A stretch of DNA of 15,122 nucleotides from Anaerolineales bacterium (GCA_024643945.1 JAHELX010000075.1:1-15122), one strand, 5' to 3'. Shown: positions 1 through 6,255, counted from the first letter of the stretch. Made by a program: numbers and translations. Notes: generated from the letters alone by a model not told the origin.

Positions 1-1037
1 CCGACGCTGAAGCGTTCGGCGTGATGGCGGATGGCGACCGGATCGAAGTCGGCAAATTCCAGGCGGCGGATGGCGTCGGCTAATGCCTCAGGCGTCTGCT
101 CGTGGAAAAGGAGGCCAGTCTGACCGTCCAGCACAGTGTCCAGGGCACCACCGGCGGCGTAGGCGATAACCGGCCGACCGGCGGCCTGAGCTTCGACCGG
201 GGCGATACCAAAATCTTCATGGCCAGGGAAGACGAAGGCCCGACAGTGAGCCAGCAACTCGCTCAGTTCGTCGTCGGTCACACGGCCTCGAAACTGAACT
301 GTCGGCCCGGCCATAGTCTCGAGCGCTGACCGATCACGTCCCTCCCCGACGATGACCAGAGGAAGGCCCATCTCGCTGCATGCTCGCACTGCCAGGTCTA
401 TGCGCTTGTAGGGGATGAGACGGGAGACGACCAGGAAATAATCGCCGGGTGAATCGGAGCTGGGACGGTAGCGGTCGGTGTCGACAGGGGGATGAATGAT
501 GGTGGAATCTCGCTGGTAGAAGCGGCGGATGCGCGCCTGCACCTCACGCGAAATAGCGACAAAGTGGTCCACGCCGTCGGCAGCGCGCCGGTCCCAGTTC
601 CGCAACCAGCGGATAAGGGGGCGCAGCGCCAGTTTAGCCGGCCACCCCAAGTGCTCGCGGGTAGCATAACCGGAGTAATCCCATACGTAGCGAGTGGGAG
701 TGAGGCAATAGTCAATGTGCAGTTGTTCCGGCGTGGTATGAACGCCGTGACAGAAGCCGCTCTTGTTAGAGATGATCAGGTCGTAGCTGCGCAGGTCCAT
801 GCTTTGCATGGCCAGAGGATAGAGAGGTAAATAGGGCTGATGATGTCGATAGATGAAGGGAGCATGATCGAGCCAGGTGGGACGGATGTCCCAGGCTCGA
901 TAGTGGGTGGGCATGCCATGGCGCCAATAGATGGTAGTGAAGACGGGTGCCTTAGGAAACATCTCGACCAGTGTCTCGAGCACCCCTTCGGCGCCACCTA
1001 TCTGGTTGAGCCAGTCGTGGACGATGGCAACCTTCAC
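1..1037 (-). CDS. GT4-family glycosyltransferase, 3' end cut by window edge
   Basis: Retaining glycosyltransferase that would move a sugar from a nucleotide-sugar donor onto a lipid-linked or surface glycan at the cytoplasmic face of the membrane. 345 residues are visible and the C-terminus lies beyond base 1. The N-terminal Rossmann half opens with MKVAIVHDWL and GGAE (residues 14-17), the usual start of this group, and carries CLTPTRYVWD at 111-120. The C-terminal half has VVSRLIPYKRID at 203-214 and the donor-binding E-x7-E pair (E274 and E282 in EDFGIAPVE), followed by AAGG. I chose the GTG start at 1037 because the KVAIVHDWL strand begins immediately after it. It lies 4 bases after the stop of the upstream membrane protein gene, so the two are probably translationally coupled. 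Donor and acceptor cannot be told from sequence. It resembles mannosyltransferase-like surface polysaccharide enzymes, but that is family-level inference. Confidence 0.93.
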   Translation of the reverse strand, partial: MKVAIVHDWLNQIGGAEGVLETLVEMFPKAPVFTTIYWRHGMPTHYRAWDIRPTWLDHAPFIYRHHQPYLPLYPLAMQSMDLRSYDLIISNKSGFCHGVHTTPEQLHIDYCLTPTRYVWDYSGYATREHLGWPAKLALRPLIRWLRNWDRRAADGVDHFVAISREVQARIRRFYQRDSTIIHPPVDTDRYRPSSDSPGDYFLVVSRLIPYKRIDLAVRACSEMGLPLVIVGEGRDRSALETMAGPTVQFRGRVTDDELSELLAHCRAFVFPGHEDFGIAPVEAQAAGRPVIAYAAGGALDTVLDGQTGLLFHEQTPEALADAIRRLEFADFDPVAIRHHAERFSV

Positions 1038-1041
1038 CGCG

Positions 1042-1953
1042 TTAGGGATTCTCCGGACTTTCTGGACTCTCCGGTCCACCGACGGCTACCGGCCCCTGCA
1101 CTGTGAACTCGCCGCTGGCCAGCAGTTCGTCGTTCACGTAGAGTTCTAGCCGGTAATCACCAGCGCCGACCAACTGGGTGAAGACGTAGGAACGGTCGGT
1201 GCCGCCCCACTCCCAGGTTTCCTGACCCCGGACAAATTCAATGCCATTGAAATACCAGACCTGAGTCCAATTGACGCCTTTTTGCATCCCGCTATAGGGG
1301 AAGGCAGCGTAGACCCGGTCTATCGTGTCGGAGAAGACAGTAGTGGAGCTGATGGCTTCGCGGCGGTCAGTGATCTGGGTAGCAAAGGCAATGGGTCCCA
1401 TTTGCGCACTGGCCGGGGCCGGGACCGGGGTGCCGGCCGGGGTTGGCGAGGGAGGTACAGGCGTCGGCGTAGATGATGGCGCCAGGGTCGAGGTGGGGCT
1501 GGGTGGCAGCGGAGTTACGGTCATCGTCGGGGGCAAGGTTTCGCTCGCCGTCGGCTGGGCGGTGGGCGATGTCTGGTCGGCGGTGGGGGTTGCCTCGTCA
1601 CGCGTCTGAGGTTCCGCGACCAGTGGAACAGGCGTCTCAGTCGGTACAGCCGTCTCCACCGCCAACGACTCGACGACGGCAACAACTCCGGCTGTAGCCT
1701 GCTGAGGAAGGACCGTTGGAGAAGGAATCTGCCCACTCAGGAAGAACGCTCCAGCCATAATGGCCGCAATCACGCCCATAAGGCTGGCCGTAATGCGGGC
1801 GCGCCGCGCGCGAATGGACTCTTCTTCCCGCACGATAGGGAAGATGGTCGCTCGTGCTTCACGCGACGAACGGTTGGCTATGATCAGCGAAACAACCATC
1901 ATGGCCAGGCTGAACCCGGCCAGGGTGACAAGCAACCACGATAGTAAGGACAT
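1042..1953 (-). CDS. Two-helix membrane protein with Pro/Thr/Ser-rich linker and C-terminal beta-type domain
   Basis: Function unknown; 303 residues. Two hydrophobic segments (about 3-26 and 54-73) bracket a short charged, arginine-rich loop (REEESIRARRAR, 42-53) that should be cytoplasmic. Next comes a low-complexity linker of Pro, Thr, Ser and Val (about 76-183), then a compact domain at 186-285 rich in aromatic residues (NWTQVWYF at 228-235, WEWGG at 247-251, DYRLELYVND at 266-275). That domain reads like an extracytoplasmic beta-sandwich and loosely recalls DUF2914-type domains, which I cannot confirm. The tail has three 9-base units encoding PES-PES-PEN. The linker would be a plausible site for O-glycosylation. 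It is the middle gene of an operon: its ATG lies 8 bases after the lipoprotein stop, with GGAG 11 bases upstream, and the glycosyltransferase start follows its stop by 4 bases. Confidence 0.8.
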   Translation of the reverse strand: MSLLSWLLVTLAGFSLAMMVVSLIIANRSSREARATIFPIVREEESIRARRARITASLMGVIAAIMAGAFFLSGQIPSPTVLPQQATAGVVAVVESLAVETAVPTETPVPLVAEPQTRDEATPTADQTSPTAQPTASETLPPTMTVTPLPPSPTSTLAPSSTPTPVPPSPTPAGTPVPAPASAQMGPIAFATQITDRREAISSTTVFSDTIDRVYAAFPYSGMQKGVNWTQVWYFNGIEFVRGQETWEWGGTDRSYVFTQLVGAGDYRLELYVNDELLASGEFTVQGPVAVGGPESPESPENP

Positions 1954-1961
1954 AAGCGCAA

Positions 1962-2906
1962 CTACTCCAGGATTTCAATGGCTTCAGGGATTTCGACGAT
2001 GATTTCGGGCGCTCCCTGGTACATCTCAACCTGGCCTGTCACTCGCACCAGCCGGCCTCGGTACATAGTTTCGGGCGGCTGAGGGAACAGTGGCCAAGCG
2101 TCAGGGAAGATGACCACCTTGAAAGTATGGCGATAGTCTTCGTCAAAATTCAGAAAGACCACCTTGCCTGAGTTGTAGGTTTCTACGACTTGTCCCTCGA
2201 CAATAGCCAATTGTCCAGCGCAAGCAGCGGCGTCTTGCCAGTTGACAACTTCAATCGCGTCTGGAACCTCCGTCACGACAGTGGTCGGCTCGGCTGGCTC
2301 GCTTGTCTGCGCCGGTTCATGGCTCACTATTGGCGTGGCAGTGACAAGAACCTGAACCATGGCTGGCGTGCTACAATCACAAGCTTCTTCCTGGCCTAAG
2401 GTCAACGCAACTTCAATTTGCCATGGATCGCGTACCACGATCTCGGGTGCGCCCTGGTATTGCTCGATCAGTCCCTGGACCCGAACCTGCCGACCGTAAA
2501 AGAGTGTTTCGGGTGGTCGGGGAAACTTGGCCCAGTCATCAGGAAAGATAACAACACTGAAAGTCCCCTGGTAGTCCTCGGCAAAATTGAGAAAGACGGC
2601 TTTACCTGAATTGTAAGTTCGCACCACAGTCCCCTCGACGATCATTTCGGTGCCGACGAAGTCGGCGGATTCAGTCCATAAAATTACGTCGTCACGGGGA
2701 CCCTTAGGCCAGACAAACGATTCGGCATCGGGCAAGAGGGATGCCGGGGTGTATGTTGGATAAGGTGTATAAGTGGGATAGGGGGTGTAAGTCGGCGCGT
2801 TACTGGCAGTACCATCGCCAGGCGAGGACGATGTAGTGTACTGACCGCAGGCGACAGCCAGGCTGGCGAAGAGGACCAGCGTCACGATCTGTCTGGTCCG
2901 GCCCAC
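1962..2906 (-). CDS. Lipoprotein with two tandem OB-fold-like domains
   Basis: Exported lipoprotein of 314 residues, exact role unknown. The N-terminus is a signal peptide (RTRQ then a hydrophobic run) ending in the lipobox LAVAC, with C20 as the lipidated cysteine. A Thr-Tyr-Pro spacer (39-54) leads to two homologous domains at about 74-168 and 217-313. Both contain TYNSGK, FLNF.EDY, TF.VVIFPD.W, PPET, GR.VRV.G and YQGAPEI, in the pattern of a five-strand OB-fold as in tRNA_anti/YhcR-like nucleic-acid-binding domains. That assignment is by eye. A Cys-rich and Thr/Pro linker separates the copies. The start is GTG at 2906, preceded in transcript sense by AAGGAG and GGAGG. This is the first gene of the operon behind the promoter at 2969-2997. 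OB-folds also bind sugars or proteins, so a nucleic-acid role is not established. Confidence 0.82.
   Translation of the reverse strand: MGRTRQIVTLVLFASLAVACGQYTTSSSPGDGTASNAPTYTPYPTYTPYPTYTPASLLPDAESFVWPKGPRDDVILWTESADFVGTEMIVEGTVVRTYNSGKAVFLNFAEDYQGTFSVVIFPDDWAKFPRPPETLFYGRQVRVQGLIEQYQGAPEIVVRDPWQIEVALTLGQEEACDCSTPAMVQVLVTATPIVSHEPAQTSEPAEPTTVVTEVPDAIEVVNWQDAAACAGQLAIVEGQVVETYNSGKVVFLNFDEDYRHTFKVVIFPDAWPLFPQPPETMYRGRLVRVTGQVEMYQGAPEIIVEIPEAIEILE
2745..2792 (-). repeat. 18-base coding microrepeat (Thr-Tyr-Pro spacer)
   Basis: About 2.7 copies of an 18-base unit encoding TYTPYP (residues 39-54 of the lipoprotein), directly between lipobox and first folded domain. Third-position changes differ between copies, so it is not a very recent expansion. 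Such spacers would hold a domain away from the membrane. Repeats of this kind after lipoboxes are, from memory, frequent in Chloroflexota. Confidence 0.8.
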
Positions 2907-2968
2907 CCTCCACTCCTTCTTCAGTCCCTGTGCTGCATCGTTCCCTGTGCCGCAAATGCACGCACATA

Positions 2969-2997
2969 AGTATACTTCTATTGCCCAGATGTGTCAA
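2969..2997 (-). promoter_or_regulatory. Sigma-70-type promoter for the lipoprotein operon
   Basis: On the minus strand TTGACA (2997-2992) is followed after exactly 17 bases by TATACT (2974-2969). This is a full consensus -35 and a 5/6 -10. Transcription would begin near 2962, giving a leader of about 55 bases before the GTG at 2906. It fits the first gene of the three-gene operon and diverges from the plus-strand promoter at 3023-3051. Confidence 0.72.
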
Positions 2998-3022
2998 CCG
3001 CACTTTATATATTTCGTCACGC

Positions 3023-3051
3023 TTGACATCGCCCTCGCACCGGGCTAAAAT
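3023..3051 (+). promoter_or_regulatory. Sigma-70-type promoter for the acetyltransferase gene
   Basis: TTGACA (3023-3028), 17-base spacer, TAAAAT (3046-3051). The start point would be near 3058, so the transcript leader (about 83 bases) contains the palindrome at 3085-3121. The two divergent -35 boxes are only 25 bases apart, close enough for shared control. Confidence 0.7.
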
Positions 3052-3084
3052 GCCCCGCAGATTATTGGGGTGCGTCCTATATTT

Positions 3085-3121
3085 GAGAAGTAGGGGCGAG
3101 GTCACCTCGCCCCTACTTCTC
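3085..3121. repeat. Perfect palindromic element, 18-bp arms, 1-base centre
   Basis: The left arm at 3085-3102 (GAGAAGTAGGGGCGAGGT) is the exact reverse complement of 3104-3121, with a single C between. It lies in the leader of the acetyltransferase gene, 19 bases before the ATG. No T-run follows it on either strand, so an intrinsic terminator is unlikely. Its core (GTAGGGG...CCCCTAC, 3090-3116) has the same outer ends as the element at 11079-11106, which suggests dispersed short palindromic repeats. Confidence 0.88.
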
Positions 3122-3140
3122 CCCAGATCAGGACGACCCG

Positions 3141-4010
3141 ATGGTGACTATGTTGTTCGGAAGACGTGAGCCTATTTATACTGCTCGATTGGCCACAAGT
3201 GACGACTCTGAGGCGCTGCAGCGACTAATAACGCATGCGTGGCACGTTTACCTGCGTATCCCCCCCGAGGAGGTGCCGCTTCGCCTTCGGTCTGAACTGG
3301 GCTGGGTGGCACAGAGTGGAGATGGCATCGGCGGCTTTATGCTTGCCGAGATTCAGCCCTTTTTCATTGCCCTCATCACTGCGGCCGCTGTCAGCGACAA
3401 CTGGCGAGTCGTCCCTTATCTGGACACCTTCCTGCCTTTGGTGGAGGAAACGCTGCGCCGCAAAGGGGTGACCGCCTTGGTTCAGATTGGATATGCGCCG
3501 TGGCTGACGGCCGTCCTCCGCGAACGTGGTTTTGCCAGCCGTGATTGGGTAGTGACTTACGAATGGCATTACCAACCGGTAACTGTTAGTGGCAATTTAT
3601 CAGTCTCTGTCCGCTCCGCTCACTTGCGTGATCTGCCTGCCCTTTTATCGTTGGATAAACGCGTCTTTGGCTCTATCTGGCACAAACCGGTTAGAAACTT
3701 TCAAGAGGCTCTGGCACGGGCTTTTGTTTTCACCGTTGCCGAGAAAGACGGTCAGATCGTCGGCTATCAATGGTGCGAGAAGCATGAAAGACATGGGCAT
3801 CTCACCCGGCTGGCCGTGCGGCCTGGCTGGGAGGGCAAAGGGGTAGGCACCCGCCTGCTGACTGAGGCTTTGGTAGCGATGGTCAACGCAGGCGTCACTT
3901 GGATCACTCTCAACACTCAGGAAAGTAACGTGCGCTCGCGGATACTCTACGAACGCCACGGCTTCCGTCTCAACGATGATCGCGTGGCTGTGCTCTGGAA
4001 AGATTTGTGA
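3141..4010 (+). CDS. GNAT-family acetyltransferase with degenerate N-terminal GNAT-like half
   Basis: Acyl-CoA-dependent N-acetyltransferase of 289 residues; substrate unknown. The C-terminal half (about 153-289) is a full GNAT domain. Motif A is LTRLAVRPGWEGKGVGTRLL (221-240), with the pyrophosphate-binding RPGWEGKGVG, and motif B is NVRSRILYERHGF (263-275). The N-terminal half (about 12-145) repeats the architecture in eroded form (ARLATSDDSEALQRLI at 15-30, WLTAVLRERGFASRD at 121-135) without an acetyl-CoA loop, so only the second half is likely catalytic. The start at 3141 lacks a strong ribosome binding site; ATG at 3150 (M4) is an alternative. Expression is probably from the promoter at 3023-3051. 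The gene converges on sdhD with only 17 bases between the stops. Confidence 0.9.
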   Translation: MVTMLFGRREPIYTARLATSDDSEALQRLITHAWHVYLRIPPEEVPLRLRSELGWVAQSGDGIGGFMLAEIQPFFIALITAAAVSDNWRVVPYLDTFLPLVEETLRRKGVTALVQIGYAPWLTAVLRERGFASRDWVVTYEWHYQPVTVSGNLSVSVRSAHLRDLPALLSLDKRVFGSIWHKPVRNFQEALARAFVFTVAEKDGQIVGYQWCEKHERHGHLTRLAVRPGWEGKGVGTRLLTEALVAMVNAGVTWITLNTQESNVRSRILYERHGFRLNDDRVAVLWKDL

Positions 4011-4027
4011 TCGTCAAGACGATCTGA

Positions 4028-4438
4028 TCAGGCCCCAATCGGCCGAAAGGTGAAGATGATGTAGACTCCCATCACCCACAGAATAAAGGCGATCATCGCC
4101 GAGATGGTCTTGAAGGCGATCCGCCAGCCAGGCCGTCTGATATAGTCATCAATAACGTAGCGCGAACCGTTAAAGCCATGGGCCATGGCAAAGATCAGCA
4201 AGAAGAGGTCGTACAATCGCCAAAAAACTCCCAACGGACCGGTCCAGCGCCCCACGATTACATTGAAGTCAATGTTATCCACACCGATCACTGTATGCAT
4301 ATATAGGAGGTGAAAGACTGCCACCCCTAACAACATAACCCCTGACACGCGCATAAAAAACCAGGCGTAGAACTCAAAAGTGCTCCCGGGTCGCTGCCTT
4401 TCCCGGCGACGCTCGTAGTGATAATTTGTAGTAGTCAT
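4028..4438 (-). CDS. sdhD: Succinate dehydrogenase membrane anchor subunit
   Basis: Hydrophobic anchor subunit of complex II, which passes electrons from the SdhAB head to quinone in the cytoplasmic membrane. 136 residues with three membrane helices at about 24-48, 73-95 and 108-131. The family signature AHGFNGSRYVIDDY sits at 86-99 with H87 as the candidate haem or quinone-site histidine. H43 and H48 lie in the first helix. I start it at ATG 4438, because an AGGAGG lies 6 bases upstream; the longer form from TTG 4453 would have no such site. The gene follows sdhC by 11 bases and its ribosome binding site overlaps the sdhC stop, so translation is probably coupled. No sdhA or sdhB lies downstream; the next gene is convergent. 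Confidence 0.9.
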   Translation of the reverse strand: MTTTNYHYERRRERQRPGSTFEFYAWFFMRVSGVMLLGVAVFHLLYMHTVIGVDNIDFNVIVGRWTGPLGVFWRLYDLFLLIFAMAHGFNGSRYVIDDYIRRPGWRIAFKTISAMIAFILWVMGVYIIFTFRPIGA

Positions 4439-4444
4439 CTCTCT

Positions 4445-4450
4445 CCTCCT
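4445..4450 (-). promoter_or_regulatory. Shine-Dalgarno that sets the sdhD start
   Basis: AGGAGG on the minus strand, 6 bases before the ATG at 4438 and touching the sdhC TGA (4452-4450). It favours the 136-residue form over the TTG start at 4453. Confidence 0.8.
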
Positions 4451-4836
4451 CAACGAAATATAGGTGACAGGGTGATCACTGCCGCCGGGATGAATACAGC
4501 CGCCACGATCACAGATTCAATCCAAACCATCGTCCGCTCATACCGTCCCATACCAGGCCAGAAATCTAATATAATGACGCGCAGGCCATTAACCGCGTGA
4601 AATAACACGCCAAAGATCAAGAAGACTTCCAGCACGCGAAAAGGCGGCGACTTGTAGATGAAAAGCACCGAGTTGAACACGTCGGCGCCTAAAGAGACGA
4701 GAAATATATCGGTGACGTGGAGCAACAAAAAGAGCATGATCCCTAACCCGCCCACACGGTGCAGCAGCCAAGACAATTGCCCTTCACGTCCCCGGTATCT
4801 CAACATACTAGTAAGGTTGTAAAGCCCAGACGCCAT
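4450..4836 (-). CDS. sdhC: Succinate dehydrogenase cytochrome b556 subunit
   Basis: First membrane anchor of complex II, 128 residues, three helices at about 28-50, 68-92 and 104-124. SWLLHRVGG (22-30) matches the conserved quinone-side motif before helix 1. FHAVNGLRVIILDF (79-92) is the family signature, with H80 the expected haem b ligand. The ATG at 4836 has AGGAGG 6 bases upstream (4848-4843). It is co-transcribed with sdhD. I saw no convincing promoter upstream in the AT-rich stretch 4851-4930; CTGACA at 4902-4897 lacks a good partner -10. The pair must work with SdhA and SdhB encoded elsewhere, if they are present. Confidence 0.92.
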   Translation of the reverse strand: MASGLYNLTSMLRYRGREGQLSWLLHRVGGLGIMLFLLLHVTDIFLVSLGADVFNSVLFIYKSPPFRVLEVFLIFGVLFHAVNGLRVIILDFWPGMGRYERTMVWIESVIVAAVFIPAAVITLSPIFR

Positions 4837-4964
4837 TTTTTGCCTCCTTTTTTTGCTAGGAACGAGATTTAAATAACTTCCGCATTTCCAGCCAAATGTC
4901 AGCTTATAAATAGGATAAAATGTTCAAGTTGTTTAATCGATGTTCCTAAATACCTGTCTGAACC

Positions 4965-5046
4965 CTGGGGGCAGGCGATTGCCCGCGTTCTGCGGCCGAA
5001 TCGGAATAACGCGCGGCAGGCCTGCGGGCTGCGGCCTCCAACTCGG
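4965..5046. other. GC-rich patch in AT-rich spacer, with small inverted repeats
   Basis: Composition changes sharply against both flanks. It contains GGGCA/TGCCC (4969-4973 with 4980-4984), the perfect palindrome GCAGGCCTGC (5016-5025) and two copies of CTGCGGCC about 40 bases apart. GGGGCAGGC also occurs in the 47-bp repeats at 8487-8612. It may be a decayed repeat or a structured RNA segment; I cannot assign it. Confidence 0.35.
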
Positions 5047-5155
5047 GTTCTCGGACAAGCACGAATTATAGAAAGCTGATCAAAAGGTACGGTGGAGTAA
5101 TGCGGATGATTGTAGTTCAAATTATCAGAAAGATCAAGGGAAGAGTTAGAAAACA

Positions 5156-5247
5156 CTAGTACCCCATCACAGGGACTCTGATATGATACAGATTACGCCC
5201 ATGAGGCCGAATCTTACTTAATCAAAATCACTTTGATGGGGCACTAG
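5156..5247. mobile_element. MITE-like element, 84 bp, flanked by CTAG direct repeats
   Basis: An 84-base element (5160-5243) lies between two CTAG tetramers (5156-5159 and 5244-5247). Its ends are inverted repeats: TACCCCATCACAGGGACTCT inward from the left and TGCCCCATCAAAGTGATTTT inward from the right. They match at 18 of the first 23 positions. The centre also pairs partly (AGATT with AATCT), so the whole element could fold into a long imperfect hairpin. There is no coding capacity. The flanks fit a 4-bp target duplication of the YTAR type made by IS701-family elements, but CTAG is itself palindromic, so it could also be part of the repeat ends. The parent transposase is not in this window. 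Confidence 0.6.
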
Positions 5248-5293
5248 AGAGACCTATGTCAAGATTGACTTTCGGTGGACCCATATGGGTACC

Positions 5294-6181
5294 CTACGCG
5301 TTGGTACGACCGAAGCGAATGCCGGCCAGTGCCGCTTGCCCCGCCTTAACCAGCCACGCACTGCCCTTATCAACCTCTTGCCCTTCCCGGTCGATGTAAT
5401 GGGGATAGATAAAGAACTTGCAACAAGTGGCCCGCCATGCCTCCCTATAGTGCACCCAAAACTCACCGCGATACGTGAGTGGGTGTAAGTCGTCAACGCC
5501 GTGGTCAGCCTTGACGGGTACGGAGCCGTAGCACCAGCCGAATTTCCAGCTCTCGTCCGGCAGTTGCTCCCGGTGATAGGTGGACCAGGTCTCGGCTTCT
5601 CCAGTTAATGTCCACCAGGCCTGGCCATCTTCCTCGACCAGGGCCCTTTCGAACTCACCCGTGGGCCGCACCCGGCGTCCATCGTCAAACGCCAGCCGGA
5701 TACCGGCGTTCTCAAAGACCAGCCGTTGATCAGCCTCCAGGGCATCCAGCGCATCTTGTACGCTGACGCTGCCGTCGGGTTCAAAGCCAAAACGCTGTCG
5801 GTGCTCGTTGTCAAAGACCACATACGCCCCATACCAACACTGGTAGCTGGGGCTGTGCGGGTTTTGAAAATCGGAGAAGCGGCGGTCGAGGTTAAAGCCG
5901 CCGAAGCGCGAGAAAGCAACCGCTTCAATTGGGTGGCCCACGATGCCCGGCAGTGTCTTGCTCATGAAGCCGGTCAGCGTGACGCGCAGCCAGCCAGGTA
6001 TACCCGGCCCCAGATCGACCCCAATGCCGCGTGCCTTGGCCGGGTTATCCAGCGATCGAGCCAGCAGCCGCACTGCCAGGCTCTTGAGTTGGGCTTGAAA
6101 AAGGTAAGTCCCGACGAACCCAAGCTGAAAACCGAGGGCAAAGCCGAACGGCCAGCGTGGGACATTGTTACTCTTTGCCAT
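5294..6181 (-). CDS. Conserved-looking protein of unknown function
   Basis: 295 residues; I do not recognise the family. A glycine/aromatic hydrophobic stretch at 11-30 may be a membrane-associating segment. The central part is rich in Trp, Tyr, Phe and Gly (SRFGGFNLDRRFSDFQN at 91-107, WYGAYVVFDNEHRQRFGFEP at 116-135, SWKFGWCYGS at 211-220, RGEFWVHYREAWRATCCKFF at 238-257), a pattern suggesting a beta-rich, barrel-like fold. The C-terminus has a short Ala/Gly helix (GSAWLVKAGQAALAG). I start it at ATG 6181 because GGAGG lies 5 bases upstream; the ATG at 6193 has no ribosome binding site. It is transcribed alone, divergent from cysM, with a possible promoter at 6227-6255. It could be a lipocalin-like binding protein or an enzyme, but nothing catalytic is visible. 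Confidence 0.75.
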   Translation of the reverse strand: MAKSNNVPRWPFGFALGFQLGFVGTYLFQAQLKSLAVRLLARSLDNPAKARGIGVDLGPGIPGWLRVTLTGFMSKTLPGIVGHPIEAVAFSRFGGFNLDRRFSDFQNPHSPSYQCWYGAYVVFDNEHRQRFGFEPDGSVSVQDALDALEADQRLVFENAGIRLAFDDGRRVRPTGEFERALVEEDGQAWWTLTGEAETWSTYHREQLPDESWKFGWCYGSVPVKADHGVDDLHPLTYRGEFWVHYREAWRATCCKFFIYPHYIDREGQEVDKGSAWLVKAGQAALAGIRFGRTNA

Positions 6182-6186
6182 AGTTG

Positions 6187-6191
6187 CCTCC
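6187..6191 (-). promoter_or_regulatory. Shine-Dalgarno that sets the start of the unnamed gene
   Basis: GGAGG on the minus strand, 5 bases before the ATG at 6181. It overlaps the alternative ATG at 6193, which itself has only AT-rich sequence upstream. Confidence 0.7.
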
Positions 6192-6226
6192 ATATTTATT
6201 TAATTGTGCGAATGGGGATCACACGA

Positions 6227-6255
6227 ATTCTACTCCATACTGCCAGCGCGCACAA
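6227..6255 (-). promoter_or_regulatory. Possible promoter of the unnamed gene
   Basis: Minus strand TTGTGC (6255-6250), 17 bases, TAGAAT (6232-6227). The -10 is 5/6 but the -35 is weak (3/6). Placement is right, with a leader of about 40 bases. Confidence 0.45.

Larger units (their letters stand above)
4837..5293. other. Gene-free interval of 457 bases
   Basis: No reading frame here looks like a real gene. The parts are: the sdhC ribosome binding site and an AT-rich leader (4837-4960); a GC-rich patch (about 4965-5046); an AT-rich stretch (5060-5155); the MITE-like element (5156-5247); and a short spacer with the 12-base palindrome ACCCATATGGGT (5279-5290) just after the next gene's stop. 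The palindrome has no T-run and is not a convincing terminator. Confidence 0.7.

Noticed and set aside
4009..4024. GATCGTC-AA-GACGATC hairpin between the convergent ends of the acetyltransferase and sdhD genes, as a two-way terminator
   Set aside because: The stem is only 7 bp with a 2-base loop and is followed by TGATCAGG, with no T-run on either side.
4899..5156. 85-residue minus-strand reading frame in the gap before sdhC
   Set aside because: No ribosome binding site, mixed composition following the GC patch, no recognisable domain, and it runs to the edge of the MITE-like element.
5279..5290. ACCCATATGGGT palindrome as an operator or terminator
   Set aside because: It lies just after a stop codon, gives only a 4-bp stem with a tight loop, and has no T-run or nearby promoter.
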